64,000 nt of DNA. Origin: Bacillus sp. EB106-08-02-XG196. GTDB lineage: Bacteria > Bacillota > Bacilli > Bacillales > Cytobacillaceae. The notes below the pieces were generated by a model. That model worked only from the letters and a program-made list of their open reading frames with translations, was not told where the DNA came from and made no database searches. Within the stretch, counting starts at the first letter, position 1, and every line of letters starts with the position of its first letter. Shown here one piece after another: positions 19,778 through 27,958 of the stretch. The DNA lies in the NCBI RefSeq assembly GCF_013396335.1, contig NZ_JABWSY010000015.1, positions 1 to 64,000 of the forward strand, read 5' to 3'. The translations under genes were made by a program, and so were the position numbers.

Positions 19778-21819
19778 ATTTTATCACCAGTTAAAAATTT
19801 TTTATAAGCTTCCGTGATCTTTGGAAGATCATCGTCAAGTTGCTTTAGCTTTTCTCTTCTTACCTTTAATTCTGCTTTTCCGTCTTTTTTATATACCAAG
19901 TATGGCGTTTCTTCATTAAAAAGCAATTCAGCTCCATCTTCATCACGCATGTAAATAGGATTTCCTCTTCGGTCTTTACCCAGTTTTTCAGCAATTGCCA
20001 TAAATATATCGTAATCCTCTACACCGCCTTGTGCTAACTGCCGTTCTACTTCAGTCTTTTTTTGTAAGAACAACAATGAGGCTTGTACGCCTACCTGAGG
20101 CAAAAATGCTTCTACAGCTAAATCTATTGAAGCCATTACCTTAAATTTATCTAATATCCATTCTCTTACTGGTAAAGTATTAGGGTTACTCAGAATTCCA
20201 TCTGGCAATACTATGGCCATTTTACCGCCTTCTTTTAAGAAATTGTAACAAGCTTCAATAAACAATATTTCTGGAGCATCGCTATAAGCTCCAAGTTGAT
20301 AAATTAAAGTTCCATCTTCTCTGTATATTGTACTTTTATCCACCTTTACTTTAGCTCCAAATGGAGGGTTAGTAAATACCATATCAAACTTCCCGCGGGC
20401 ATCGCTACCATAAGCATTTTCTAGATCTTTAATTGACTCCAAACTTTTGTTAATGGAAACGTTAATCTTTTCAATTTCTTCGGGGTAATCCCAGTTAGGA
20501 TAGGCTAGAGAATTCACATGAAAAATATTGGCGTGGCCGTCACCTGCCATTACCATATTCATTCTTGCTGCCTTTTTCAGGTCTGGATCAAAGTCAAAGC
20601 CAAAGATGCTACACTCGGCATATTTCCTTACTCTTTCATTTACCTCAAATGAGTTAAATTTTTCTTCCAAAAGTGGTCCTTCTAAACCAGGATATAGTCC
20701 CTGTGTAATTTGCTTTCGAACATGATCTAGCACCATCACCAAGAACCCGCCCGAACCACATGCTGGATCCAAAACACGGTCATTTTCTGACGGATTAAGG
20801 ATTTCCACCATAGCTTTCACAATGTTCCTTGGGGTGAAAAATTGCCCAGCTTCCTGTTTAAGGGTATTGCTTACAATTGTTTCATAGGCCATTCCTTTCA
20901 CATCCACAGAAGCATCTAGGAATGAATACTTTGCTAGTTCACCAGCTATAAATGCTAATCCTTTATCTGTAAGTCCAATTGCTTCGTTACCGTCAAATAC
21001 TTCCGAAAAGACTTCATCGGTTTTAAGTTCTTCAAACAAGCCTTTGATTCTAAGGGCTACGGCTTTTCTGCCTTCTTCGGTATTTTGTTCTTTTACACCC
21101 ACCCAAAACTTTCTGCGATAGCTTTCACCTTTTTCACCACATATAAATCTTCTTTTTTCATCATAAAGCTTACAGAAAATAAGGTTTAATAATTGCCAAA
21201 ATGCATCCTTCTTACGCCCTTCGTTCCCATATATGTAATCGTGGGAACGTTTAAATACCTTAATAAGTGAATCACCTGCTGCGACCCTACCAGAAGATCG
21301 ATCAGGCCTGTCTAAATCTTCAATAGTTTCACCTTGCCCTGGGAAGTCGGCTAAATCAACAAATTCGTAGTCATAGCCCAGTGCATCATCCTCTTTTTGT
21401 AAATAAAAAAAACTATGACCATTTGTCCACAATCCAAATACACAACTTTCCACAGCACCCATTGCATTTTCTAGAGTTGCTGCCAATCCCTTTTTCTTGT
21501 CAGTTTCTTTTACTTTATCATCCTGAACAATACAGATCCGTATGATATGTTCCTGTTCATGTAATTTACCTTTTTCGAAAACCACCAGCTCTACTCTTTG
21601 TTTTTTAGACTTTCCTGTATCAGGATCGATGTATTCAATCTTAAAATCTCTTTCCATATCTCCTAGGTCAAAACCATACTCTTCATTGAGCATAAGAATA
21701 ACCGACTGAAGGTTAGTTTCTTGTGCTTTAACTTTTTTGATTTCATCTGTGAGAATGCAAACCAATTGATCGTCTTCTAATACAATATTTACTTGCTCCA
21801 TTTTTTTATTAGTACTCAT
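19774..21819 (-). CDS. hsdM: N6-adenine DNA methylase (HsdM-like)
   Basis: The type I-style methylase core carries 'FTPRNIVKAMV' (about 321), SAM motif I 'DPACGSGGFL' (about 345) and the catalytic 'NPPF' (about 482). The first 150 residues contain a region resembling the N-terminal domain found in type I R or fused methylase proteins, and the total (681 aa) is longer than a minimal HsdM. The ATG at 21819 has AAGGA 12 bases upstream, while the ATG at 21831 is crammed against that site, so I use 21819. It is the first gene of the five-gene operon. There is no hsdR anywhere in the window, so methylation probably marks self DNA for the DptF/G/H-like restriction part. Confidence 0.9.
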   Translation of the reverse strand: MSTNKKMEQVNIVLEDDQLVCILTDEIKKVKAQETNLQSVILMLNEEYGFDLGDMERDFKIEYIDPDTGKSKKQRVELVVFEKGKLHEQEHIIRICIVQDDKVKETDKKKGLAATLENAMGAVESCVFGLWTNGHSFFYLQKEDDALGYDYEFVDLADFPGQGETIEDLDRPDRSSGRVAAGDSLIKVFKRSHDYIYGNEGRKKDAFWQLLNLIFCKLYDEKRRFICGEKGESYRRKFWVGVKEQNTEEGRKAVALRIKGLFEELKTDEVFSEVFDGNEAIGLTDKGLAFIAGELAKYSFLDASVDVKGMAYETIVSNTLKQEAGQFFTPRNIVKAMVEILNPSENDRVLDPACGSGGFLVMVLDHVRKQITQGLYPGLEGPLLEEKFNSFEVNERVRKYAECSIFGFDFDPDLKKAARMNMVMAGDGHANIFHVNSLAYPNWDYPEEIEKINVSINKSLESIKDLENAYGSDARGKFDMVFTNPPFGAKVKVDKSTIYREDGTLIYQLGAYSDAPEILFIEACYNFLKEGGKMAIVLPDGILSNPNTLPVREWILDKFKVMASIDLAVEAFLPQVGVQASLLFLQKKTEVERQLAQGGVEDYDIFMAIAEKLGKDRRGNPIYMRDEDGAELLFNEETPYLVYKKDGKAELKVRREKLKQLDDDLPKITEAYKKFLTGDKI

Positions 21820-21860
21820 AATAACTATCATTCCTTTTGCTGTGCTCAGCGCACAAAATA

Positions 21861-21878
21861 AATGAGAATATTCTCATT
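21861..21878. promoter_or_regulatory. Perfect 18-bp palindrome in the methylase promoter
   Basis: AATGAGAATATTCTCATT is a perfect palindrome 42 bases upstream of the hsdM start and downstream of a consensus -35 box, where a dimeric repressor would block transcription. A second, shorter inverted repeat (TGTGC, five bases, GCACA) lies at 21841-21855. No HTH regulator gene sits in the operon; the DNA-binding recombinase next door is one candidate ligand. Confidence 0.55.
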
Positions 21879-21901
21879 CCTTACTTTTTCTTCAAAGTTA
21901 C

Positions 21902-21907
21902 TGTCAA
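21902..21907 (-). promoter_or_regulatory. Candidate -35 box of the methylase operon
   Basis: TTGACA, a perfect sigma-A -35 hexamer on the minus strand, lies upstream of the palindrome. The spacing allows only a weak -10 (TAAGGA at 18 bases), so the promoter may need activation. Confidence 0.4.
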
Positions 21908-21990
21908 ATCTGCCACATAATCTATTAATATAAGTATGCTATTTCATATAACTAGTTCATTCAAAAATCAGTATACCTTATTCACTATGA

Positions 21991-22557
21991 TCAAAACTGC
22001 ACCAAGGAATACAACTCATCCTTAGATTCCTGATCAACACCTATGTATCTTAAAGTAATTTTCTGTGAGCTATGATTGAAAACATCCATAATTAAGCCTA
22101 TATTATATCTACTAGCCTTATAGGTCCAAAACCCCCAGCTCTTCCTTAGGCTATGGGTGCCAAAGTTCTCTATTCCTGTAGCATTAGCAGCTTCTTTTAA
22201 AACTCTATAAGCCTGAGTAACACTAATGGCCTGATTCTCACCCTTTTTACTTTGAAACAAAAAATCATCATTAGATAATTTTTCATTTTTTACATAGGGC
22301 TTTAAAACCTTCTTTATTTCTTGATTAAGCTTGATCTTCTTTTCCTTTCCAGTTTTCCTCTCTCTAAGAATAAAGTAGTCCTTAAAGTTCAATCTATCAG
22401 TGAAGATATCTCTTACCCTTACTCCTACTACATCTGAAATTCTTAGACCAGTATTCAGTTGAAATTTTGCTAAAAGGAAGTCACGCCCTGATTTTCCTTT
22501 GAGGTAAGTCAAAAAAACATTTATCTTTTTTTTATCTTTGATAGGCTCTACAGTCAC
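21991..22557 (-). CDS. Small tyrosine recombinase
   Basis: A 188-residue lambda-integrase-type catalytic domain with the full set of active residues: Arg39 in 'GLRISD', a Lys in the 'RERKTGKEKK' β-hairpin, 'HSLRK' near 140, 'FNHSS' and Tyr near 172 in 'TLRYIG'. It lacks the N-terminal arm-binding and core-binding domains of phage integrases. It starts at a GTG preceded by a strong AGGGGGG site. Short recombinases of this kind accompany type I-like restriction loci in Firmicutes, where they can invert or swap specificity genes, and may act as regulators. Here it lies 170 bases upstream of hsdM with the palindromic site between them. Confidence 0.88.
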   Translation of the reverse strand: MTVEPIKDKKKINVFLTYLKGKSGRDFLLAKFQLNTGLRISDVVGVRVRDIFTDRLNFKDYFILRERKTGKEKKIKLNQEIKKVLKPYVKNEKLSNDDFLFQSKKGENQAISVTQAYRVLKEAANATGIENFGTHSLRKSWGFWTYKASRYNIGLIMDVFNHSSQKITLRYIGVDQESKDELYSLVQF

Positions 22558-22707
22558 ACCAACACCCCCCTATAAAAATGTATTATTTCTTAATTATAGC
22601 ACTGAAAACATTACATTTGAATAATAATTAAAGAGAATTTTCGATATTTGTTGCAGTAATCCTATTGTCAAAAGCTTTGAGATATTTATTCCAATGTAAT
22701 CTTTTAT

Positions 22708-22913
22708 TCAAGAGATTACATATACCCACCCCCGTTGATAATTGGACAAAAACTCATCTCTTTGATCAAATTCAAATACTTTTTCTAATTGTTCTTCAAG
22801 AAACTCTCCCATTCAGATCCAGGTAAGTTTGCATACCCCATTTTAGTAGCAACCCAAGTAAAGAAACCTTCCCCTGGTCTTTAAGTATCATGATAGAAAA
22901 CGTGCCTGTCACA
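22708..22913 (-). pseudogene. Frameshifted fragment of an unknown gene
   Basis: Two frames join to give a protein-like stretch: 'PGEGFFTWVATKMGYANLPG' followed, after a shift near 22800, by 'FLEEQLEKVFEFDQRDEF' and a stop at 22708. The upstream end runs into a GTGCCTGTCAC-type dispersed motif at about 22902-22916. I do not recognise the protein. The rest of the 22558-23091 gap holds an 8-base inverted repeat (22695-22720) and no gene. Confidence 0.4.
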
Positions 22914-23091
22914 CCCCGAATAATCTTGTTACAAAAAATGTTTCACAACCCTTTGACCATACTATTCCTTTATTATAGAATGGACAAATCCACCTTATTT
23001 CAAGTCCCTTTCTGTCTGCTATAGATAGATTTACACCATATTAATTTTTCAAGCAAGTCTGTTTATTTCTATTACTTCCACTTCAATATAA

Positions 23092-23129
23092 AAATTAAGA
23101 AGCCTCGGCAGCACCAGGCTTCTTAATTT
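23092..23129 (-). terminator. Strong terminator after the DUF1998 helicase
   Basis: Perfect 14-base arms (AAATTAAGAAGCCT / AGGCTTCTTAATTT) with a 10-base loop, followed on the minus strand by TTTTTATATT, 28 bases after the helicase stop. It separates the DruH/DruE-like pair from the recombinase and methylase operon. Confidence 0.88.
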
Positions 23130-23156
23130 GTTTTAACTTAGAATTCTAAATTTACC

Positions 23157-23737
23157 TTACTTAATTAGTTCATGACTATTCATATCCATTTTGGAATAAC
23201 TAGACTTCAATAACTTTGATAAATATTCATGTGCTATACCCCTCTGTAATATCTCATGATAAAACTGATTCTCAAATCCTCTTAAACAGCCATAACAGCT
23301 TGTATCTTCACCGCATCCACATGTCCCTACCACTTTCAATTTAGCATTTTCTAACACACCACGTAGATTCTGAGATATTTTCTTAGCATGCCCAGCACCA
23401 CCTGGTACATCATCGTACAAGATAATAGAGGTATTCGTTACATCTACTCCATCTGCTCGATATAAGCAGCCGCCGATTTCGCTTCTTGCAACACCTAATT
23501 CAATGCTGGCACCCTCCATTACTGCATAAAGTAGAGATGGCCAGAAGCTTTTCTGATTAAATGTTTGAGACAGTAAGGGCAACCTAATCTCTACAACATC
23601 AGTGATAAAATCATGGCCTAAGTGAATATTATGCAGATAGGTGTTTTCACACGTTTTACCAAGCTTGTTTTTATGTTCCACTTTCTTCTCATTCGACTTC
23701 TTAGTCTTGGTCAATTTCGTTTGGGTAATATAGCCGC
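23157..23737 (-). pseudogene. C-terminal part of the frameshifted DUF1998 helicase
   Basis: This frame carries the DUF1998 end of the helicase: 'LGHDFITDVVEIRL', 'ILYDDVPGGAGHAKKI' and the zinc motif 'CGCGEDTSCYGCLRGFENQ'. On its own it would need a TTG start at 23714 without a ribosome binding site. Restoring one base between 23738 and 23739 joins it in frame to the upstream ORF and rebuilds a CxxCG motif, so it is the second half of one gene. Whether it is made by frameshifting, reinitiation or not at all is unknown. Confidence 0.85.
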
Positions 23738-26700
23738 ATCGCTACAAAGTGAATACCCCAATCCCCCGCCATTATTTACGATGACCAATTTGCCTCTAGA
23801 AGAATATTTAACTTCGAACTTATGTGTTCCTATTTTGATAACTTCCTGTGTCGACTCGGTTAGTTCTAATTCTTCATCCACATAATTATCAAACTTGACT
23901 CGAGAAGGTAATGGTTTCGCTTTACGTCTTTCTCCAGGATTTCCAGGCAAATCGTCTGCCTTTGTAGAAAATCCAAATACAGGCTGGAGGTAATAATAAT
24001 AGTTTAATGGTTCATGGCAGCATTCTATTTCTTTGTCCTCATACGATGTACCCAAATCGACATGATAAGCATATAAGCGGCCGCAACCCTTACAAATGGC
24101 ATACTGTTGTACAGGCCAGCTTTTCATCTTATTCATGTTCAAGGCATAAGGTTTCCAAACCTTCTTATTAGCTACGATTTCTGAGCCAGGTGCAAATTCT
24201 GATATTGCTAGTTTTAAATCTCGCGAAATATTGATGACTTTGGCATTTTCCCCATTATGAAGAATATCTAAATTTACCACATCCACTGGGAATCCATATT
24301 TAGGCAATACATTACTGGAAGACAAAAAGCTCAAAACATCCTTCTTCAGATACGTATTTTGTATTTTTAAGATATTGTCACTTGGTTTCCGTTCCAAATC
24401 TAGTCTTTTTTTCAATTCTTCCAGTTCATCAATAATTTCTTTCACATTCGATTCCGCAATAATTAAGGCTCCCTCTTCATCCTTAAGAAGATAGTCAACC
24501 CATTTCCAATTTTCAAGATCAACAAAAGCCTGCAAAGATTTTGATTTAGGAACGATATATTCTAATGCAATTTTCAGGTCTTCTGGTTGTTGACTTAACA
24601 ATTCTTTTAATAATTGAACTGCACTCTTTCCACCTTCGCCAGAAATATTAAGAAAATTATCAACCTTCCCATAATATGTTTGATACTTTCTAAAAAACCA
24701 AGCAAACACAACGGAGAACACGTGCCGCAGCACGATTTTTTCATTGTTCATTCCAATATAAGGTGCCTTAATCATCCCGCCAATAATATTTTCAGGGAAT
24801 TGGTAGTAGGTAAGGTCATGTGAACGTCGTTTAGCATAAGTCAATGAAAATGCAGTTGATTCAGTCCTTCTACCCGCACGTCCTGCCCTCTGTATATAAT
24901 TTGCCGTTTCCGGTGGCACATTCCGCATAAATACTGCTTCAAGCTGTCCAACATCCACACCCATTTCAAATGTAGTAGAGCAGCTTAAAACATTCACTTC
25001 TCCCCGTTCAAAACGATTCTGTAATCTAGAGGCAAATTCACTTGTTAACTGTGCAGTATGTTCATTTGCAATGAGAGGCAATGGTTTCATCTTTGTATAA
25101 AGATCTTTAAAATAAGTAAACCTGCTCATTTCGTCGTTATGTTCAACTAATGTTCCTTCACACCGGAATGTTGGGCAAATACCTCTCAAATTATTTGAAT
25201 GAATGCTTCCGCATTTATTGCAAATATATAAATTCTCTGGTTTTAGCACTTGCCATTTTTTATAATTCAGTTTTAAAACTGTTCCTTCTTTTGCAAGTGG
25301 TGTTTCAGAAATATATCCATCTTTAACCCAGAAACCTTTATATAGTTTTCCAGTGAGAAGTTCTTTTAACAGACTCCTCGCTTTTTCAGATGCTTCCACC
25401 TTTGAGTATCCCTTCGCCCTAAACATTTTTTGAATGAAATCAAGTCTTTTATTGTTTAGTTTTTCCCTCGGTAACCAACCGACAATATTATTACCTTGTA
25501 CACTTTTTTCTGATTCCAATTTAAAATATACTTCCTTGTTTCTTGGTGCAAAGGTTTGATCTGTTATAGAAACTAAATCTGGGAAAGTAATAGCATTCAA
25601 GTCTCTTAACGAATTAAATAAAGTCTTATACAATTCCCATAATTCATCATTGGTAAGACCTAAATCTGCATTAATCCCTAGACTGTTCATATTCAATTTT
25701 GACCATTTATCCGGCTTTTCCGGGACAAAAGAAATTAATCCCAAACCTTCTAGACCGATCTGACGTTCTGTGTTCATGAATTCTTTAATGAGTACAGTCT
25801 GGATTTGTTTTTGTTTCTCAATATCGTCTAGGCCGTTTTCAAATAGCCCCTTTTGTTTCCCATACTTTACAACAGCATTGGCCAAACTATCAATTCGAAT
25901 ATCATCGTACTCTTGAAGATTTCCTAGTTCATGGATAATCGCATTTCTCCATAAAATATTGCTATACTTCGTCTGGAGAAATGAGGCAAAAAAAGCGGCC
26001 TCTTGTCGGCTATCTGAAAAAACTAACAGCTTACGACCCAATAAATCTTCATCGATTTCTTCACTTTCTCCAAACAAATCATCTTCCGGTACCTGCTGTT
26101 TATTTGGTGGAATACATTGATATAAAGACCTAGTCAAAACTTCTGTTGCTGGATCATCAGCCGTTCTAAATTGTTTTACAATATTCTTTGAATGGTTACC
26201 ACACTTCAAGCAAGTATTGACTGTGTACTCAGGCATTTTTATTTTCAGTATTTTTATGAATTTTTCTTTTGGAAAATCGCAGCAATGAGATCGCTTCACT
26301 TTTCCATCCGGTTCGATATGACCACAAGCAGTGCATAAAATATATTCATCACTGTCGATTGAAATACCTCCGCCTTCAACAATAGATTCATCACCATCTA
26401 TTGATGTAACATCAATCTCCTCTTCCGCTGTATTTAGCATGTAATATTCCTGTTTTCTTTTCACTAAACCCTCAATATCCACATCAGCATCTGCATGAAT
26501 GAGTGTTTCGTTTTCTGTCCGTCCAGTGACATACTCTTGACCACATCTTTGACAGTTTGCAAGCTCAAAGGTGGCCACTGTGTGCCCGTCTTTTAATCGA
26601 TGTGTTTTCTTCCTGTCCAAGAACAGTCTTCTATTCTTGTAAAGCGATACATAGGCACCTTCCAAGGCTTTTGCAAACACATGATATCTTGCTGGTAATA

Positions 26701-27958
26701 ATGGCATTGAATCATCATCTTCTTTGGCCATCGCACATAAATTTACAATTTCTACAATCGCTCCTAACTTTTCTGATTTTGATAGATTCTCATCCTGAAA
26801 AAATAAATTGGTTACATCGCTTAGCAACTGCGGCTTTTTTTGGAGAATTTCTTGGAGTTGCATGACATTTATATCATCTTTTAGCAGATCAAATAATTCT
26901 GTATTGCTTTTGTTTTTTCCTAACTGTAAGTATTCAAAGCTTTTTCTTTTTACACCATGAATTTTTCGTTGTGTTAGATTGACTCTCTTAGATTCAATAA
27001 TATCTTCTGGATAAAATGGTTCGTGAAATAAATCGGATGCAAATTTGGCAACTTCTTTAAATGCATCTTTACCACCACCTAAGGTAGCACTGGTGGCAAT
27101 ACAGGTTAATTTTTGTTTTTGATTTTTTGAAATTCTTTCCTTTAATTTTTGTAAAAGCATCGAAATCTCTGTGCCTTTTGCACCATTATAGGTGTGGGCC
27201 TCATCTAACACGATAAACTTCCAATTTTCTGCATATCTTTGGTCAAAAAACACATTATCATTCGGACGCAAAAGCAAGTACTCTAGCATTGCATAATTAG
27301 TCAATAATATATGCGGTGGCGTTTCTCTCATTTTTTCCCGAGAAATCAATTCATTTGGAATCGGTTCAATGTCCGGATTCGTTTTGGCAAATAGCTCCTC
27401 CGCTTTCTTTTGCGTTTCTTCCGTTTCACCCGTATACCTTCCAAATGTAATATCTGGATAATCTTTTAAAATCCCTCTTAATCTTGCTATCTGATCATTG
27501 GCAAGGGCATTCATTGGATATAATAACAACGCCCTTATACCATTAGTTAATTTTCCAGCCTCTTTTTCTCTCATTAACTCATTGATGATTGGCAGTAAAA
27601 AACACTCTGTTTTACCGCTGCCCGTACCTGTAGCCACGATGATATTGTTTCCTTCAACTACCTTTTTAATTGCGGTTTCCTGGTGGATATAAAGTGTTCT
27701 ATCAAGCGGAAAGTACTTTTTCAATGCATGAAACTCTTTTGACACTATGCCTTCGTCCATTAGACCTCTCAAGCTTTTTCCAGTAATAAAAGGCTGTGTG
27801 ATTTCAATAAATGGTCCTTTAACAAACTTACCTTCTTCCGAAAGCTGATTCCTAGCCTGACTCATTAAATCTTTATCTTGAAAGAAAAACATTGAACTTA
27901 AATATTCCACATACTCTTGTTTTATTTTCTTCGTTGTAGTAATTGGATTTAAACCCAT
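23711..27958 (-). CDS. DruE-like DEAD/DEAH helicase with DUF1998, frameshifted
   Basis: A very large superfamily 2 helicase: Walker A 'VATGTGSGKTE' (about 105), DEAH box 'LDEAHTYNG' (about 250), 'ATSATLGGG', and motif VI 'QRAGRAGRR' (about 1024). Between the helicase lobes is an insert rich in CxxC pairs ('CQRCGQ', 'CTACGH', 'CLKCGNH'), as in MrfA/DruE-type proteins; 'CKGCGR' follows near 1290. The ORF ends after 1415 residues, exactly where a zinc motif should begin, because one base is missing near 23738. The intact protein would be about 1600 residues. AAGGGG precedes the ATG, which overlaps the upstream gene by 10 bases. The pairing with a protein of about 1165 residues suggests a Druantia type III (DruH-DruE) locus. 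With the DUF1998 zinc site lost, the system may be inactive. Confidence 0.8.
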   Translation of the reverse strand: MGLNPITTTKKIKQEYVEYLSSMFFFQDKDLMSQARNQLSEEGKFVKGPFIEITQPFITGKSLRGLMDEGIVSKEFHALKKYFPLDRTLYIHQETAIKKVVEGNNIIVATGTGSGKTECFLLPIINELMREKEAGKLTNGIRALLLYPMNALANDQIARLRGILKDYPDITFGRYTGETEETQKKAEELFAKTNPDIEPIPNELISREKMRETPPHILLTNYAMLEYLLLRPNDNVFFDQRYAENWKFIVLDEAHTYNGAKGTEISMLLQKLKERISKNQKQKLTCIATSATLGGGKDAFKEVAKFASDLFHEPFYPEDIIESKRVNLTQRKIHGVKRKSFEYLQLGKNKSNTELFDLLKDDINVMQLQEILQKKPQLLSDVTNLFFQDENLSKSEKLGAIVEIVNLCAMAKEDDDSMPLLPARYHVFAKALEGAYVSLYKNRRLFLDRKKTHRLKDGHTVATFELANCQRCGQEYVTGRTENETLIHADADVDIEGLVKRKQEYYMLNTAEEEIDVTSIDGDESIVEGGGISIDSDEYILCTACGHIEPDGKVKRSHCCDFPKEKFIKILKIKMPEYTVNTCLKCGNHSKNIVKQFRTADDPATEVLTRSLYQCIPPNKQQVPEDDLFGESEEIDEDLLGRKLLVFSDSRQEAAFFASFLQTKYSNILWRNAIIHELGNLQEYDDIRIDSLANAVVKYGKQKGLFENGLDDIEKQKQIQTVLIKEFMNTERQIGLEGLGLISFVPEKPDKWSKLNMNSLGINADLGLTNDELWELYKTLFNSLRDLNAITFPDLVSITDQTFAPRNKEVYFKLESEKSVQGNNIVGWLPREKLNNKRLDFIQKMFRAKGYSKVEASEKARSLLKELLTGKLYKGFWVKDGYISETPLAKEGTVLKLNYKKWQVLKPENLYICNKCGSIHSNNLRGICPTFRCEGTLVEHNDEMSRFTYFKDLYTKMKPLPLIANEHTAQLTSEFASRLQNRFERGEVNVLSCSTTFEMGVDVGQLEAVFMRNVPPETANYIQRAGRAGRRTESTAFSLTYAKRRSHDLTYYQFPENIIGGMIKAPYIGMNNEKIVLRHVFSVVFAWFFRKYQTYYGKVDNFLNISGEGGKSAVQLLKELLSQQPEDLKIALEYIVPKSKSLQAFVDLENWKWVDYLLKDEEGALIIAESNVKEIIDELEELKKRLDLERKPSDNILKIQNTYLKKDVLSFLSSSNVLPKYGFPVDVVNLDILHNGENAKVINISRDLKLAISEFAPGSEIVANKKVWKPYALNMNKMKSWPVQQYAICKGCGRLYAYHVDLGTSYEDKEIECCHEPLNYYYYLQPVFGFSTKADDLPGNPGERRKAKPLPSRVKFDNYVDEELELTESTQEVIKIGTHKFEVKYSSRGKLVIVNNGGGLGYSLCSDAAILPKRN

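Noticed and set aside
7262-21819. Classical phosphorothioation (Dnd) system
   Set aside because: The restriction-side genes look Dpt-like, but no dndB, C, D or E homologue is present; the modification partner is an N6-adenine methylase.
7262-21819. BREX type 2 locus
   Set aside because: The NERD/kinase protein recalls PglW, but PglX, PglZ and BrxC/PglY counterparts are absent.
18371-22557. Phase-variable hsdS inversion system
   Set aside because: A recombinase is present, but only one complete hsdS with two recognition domains exists and no inverted partial copy or repeat pair was seen in the window.
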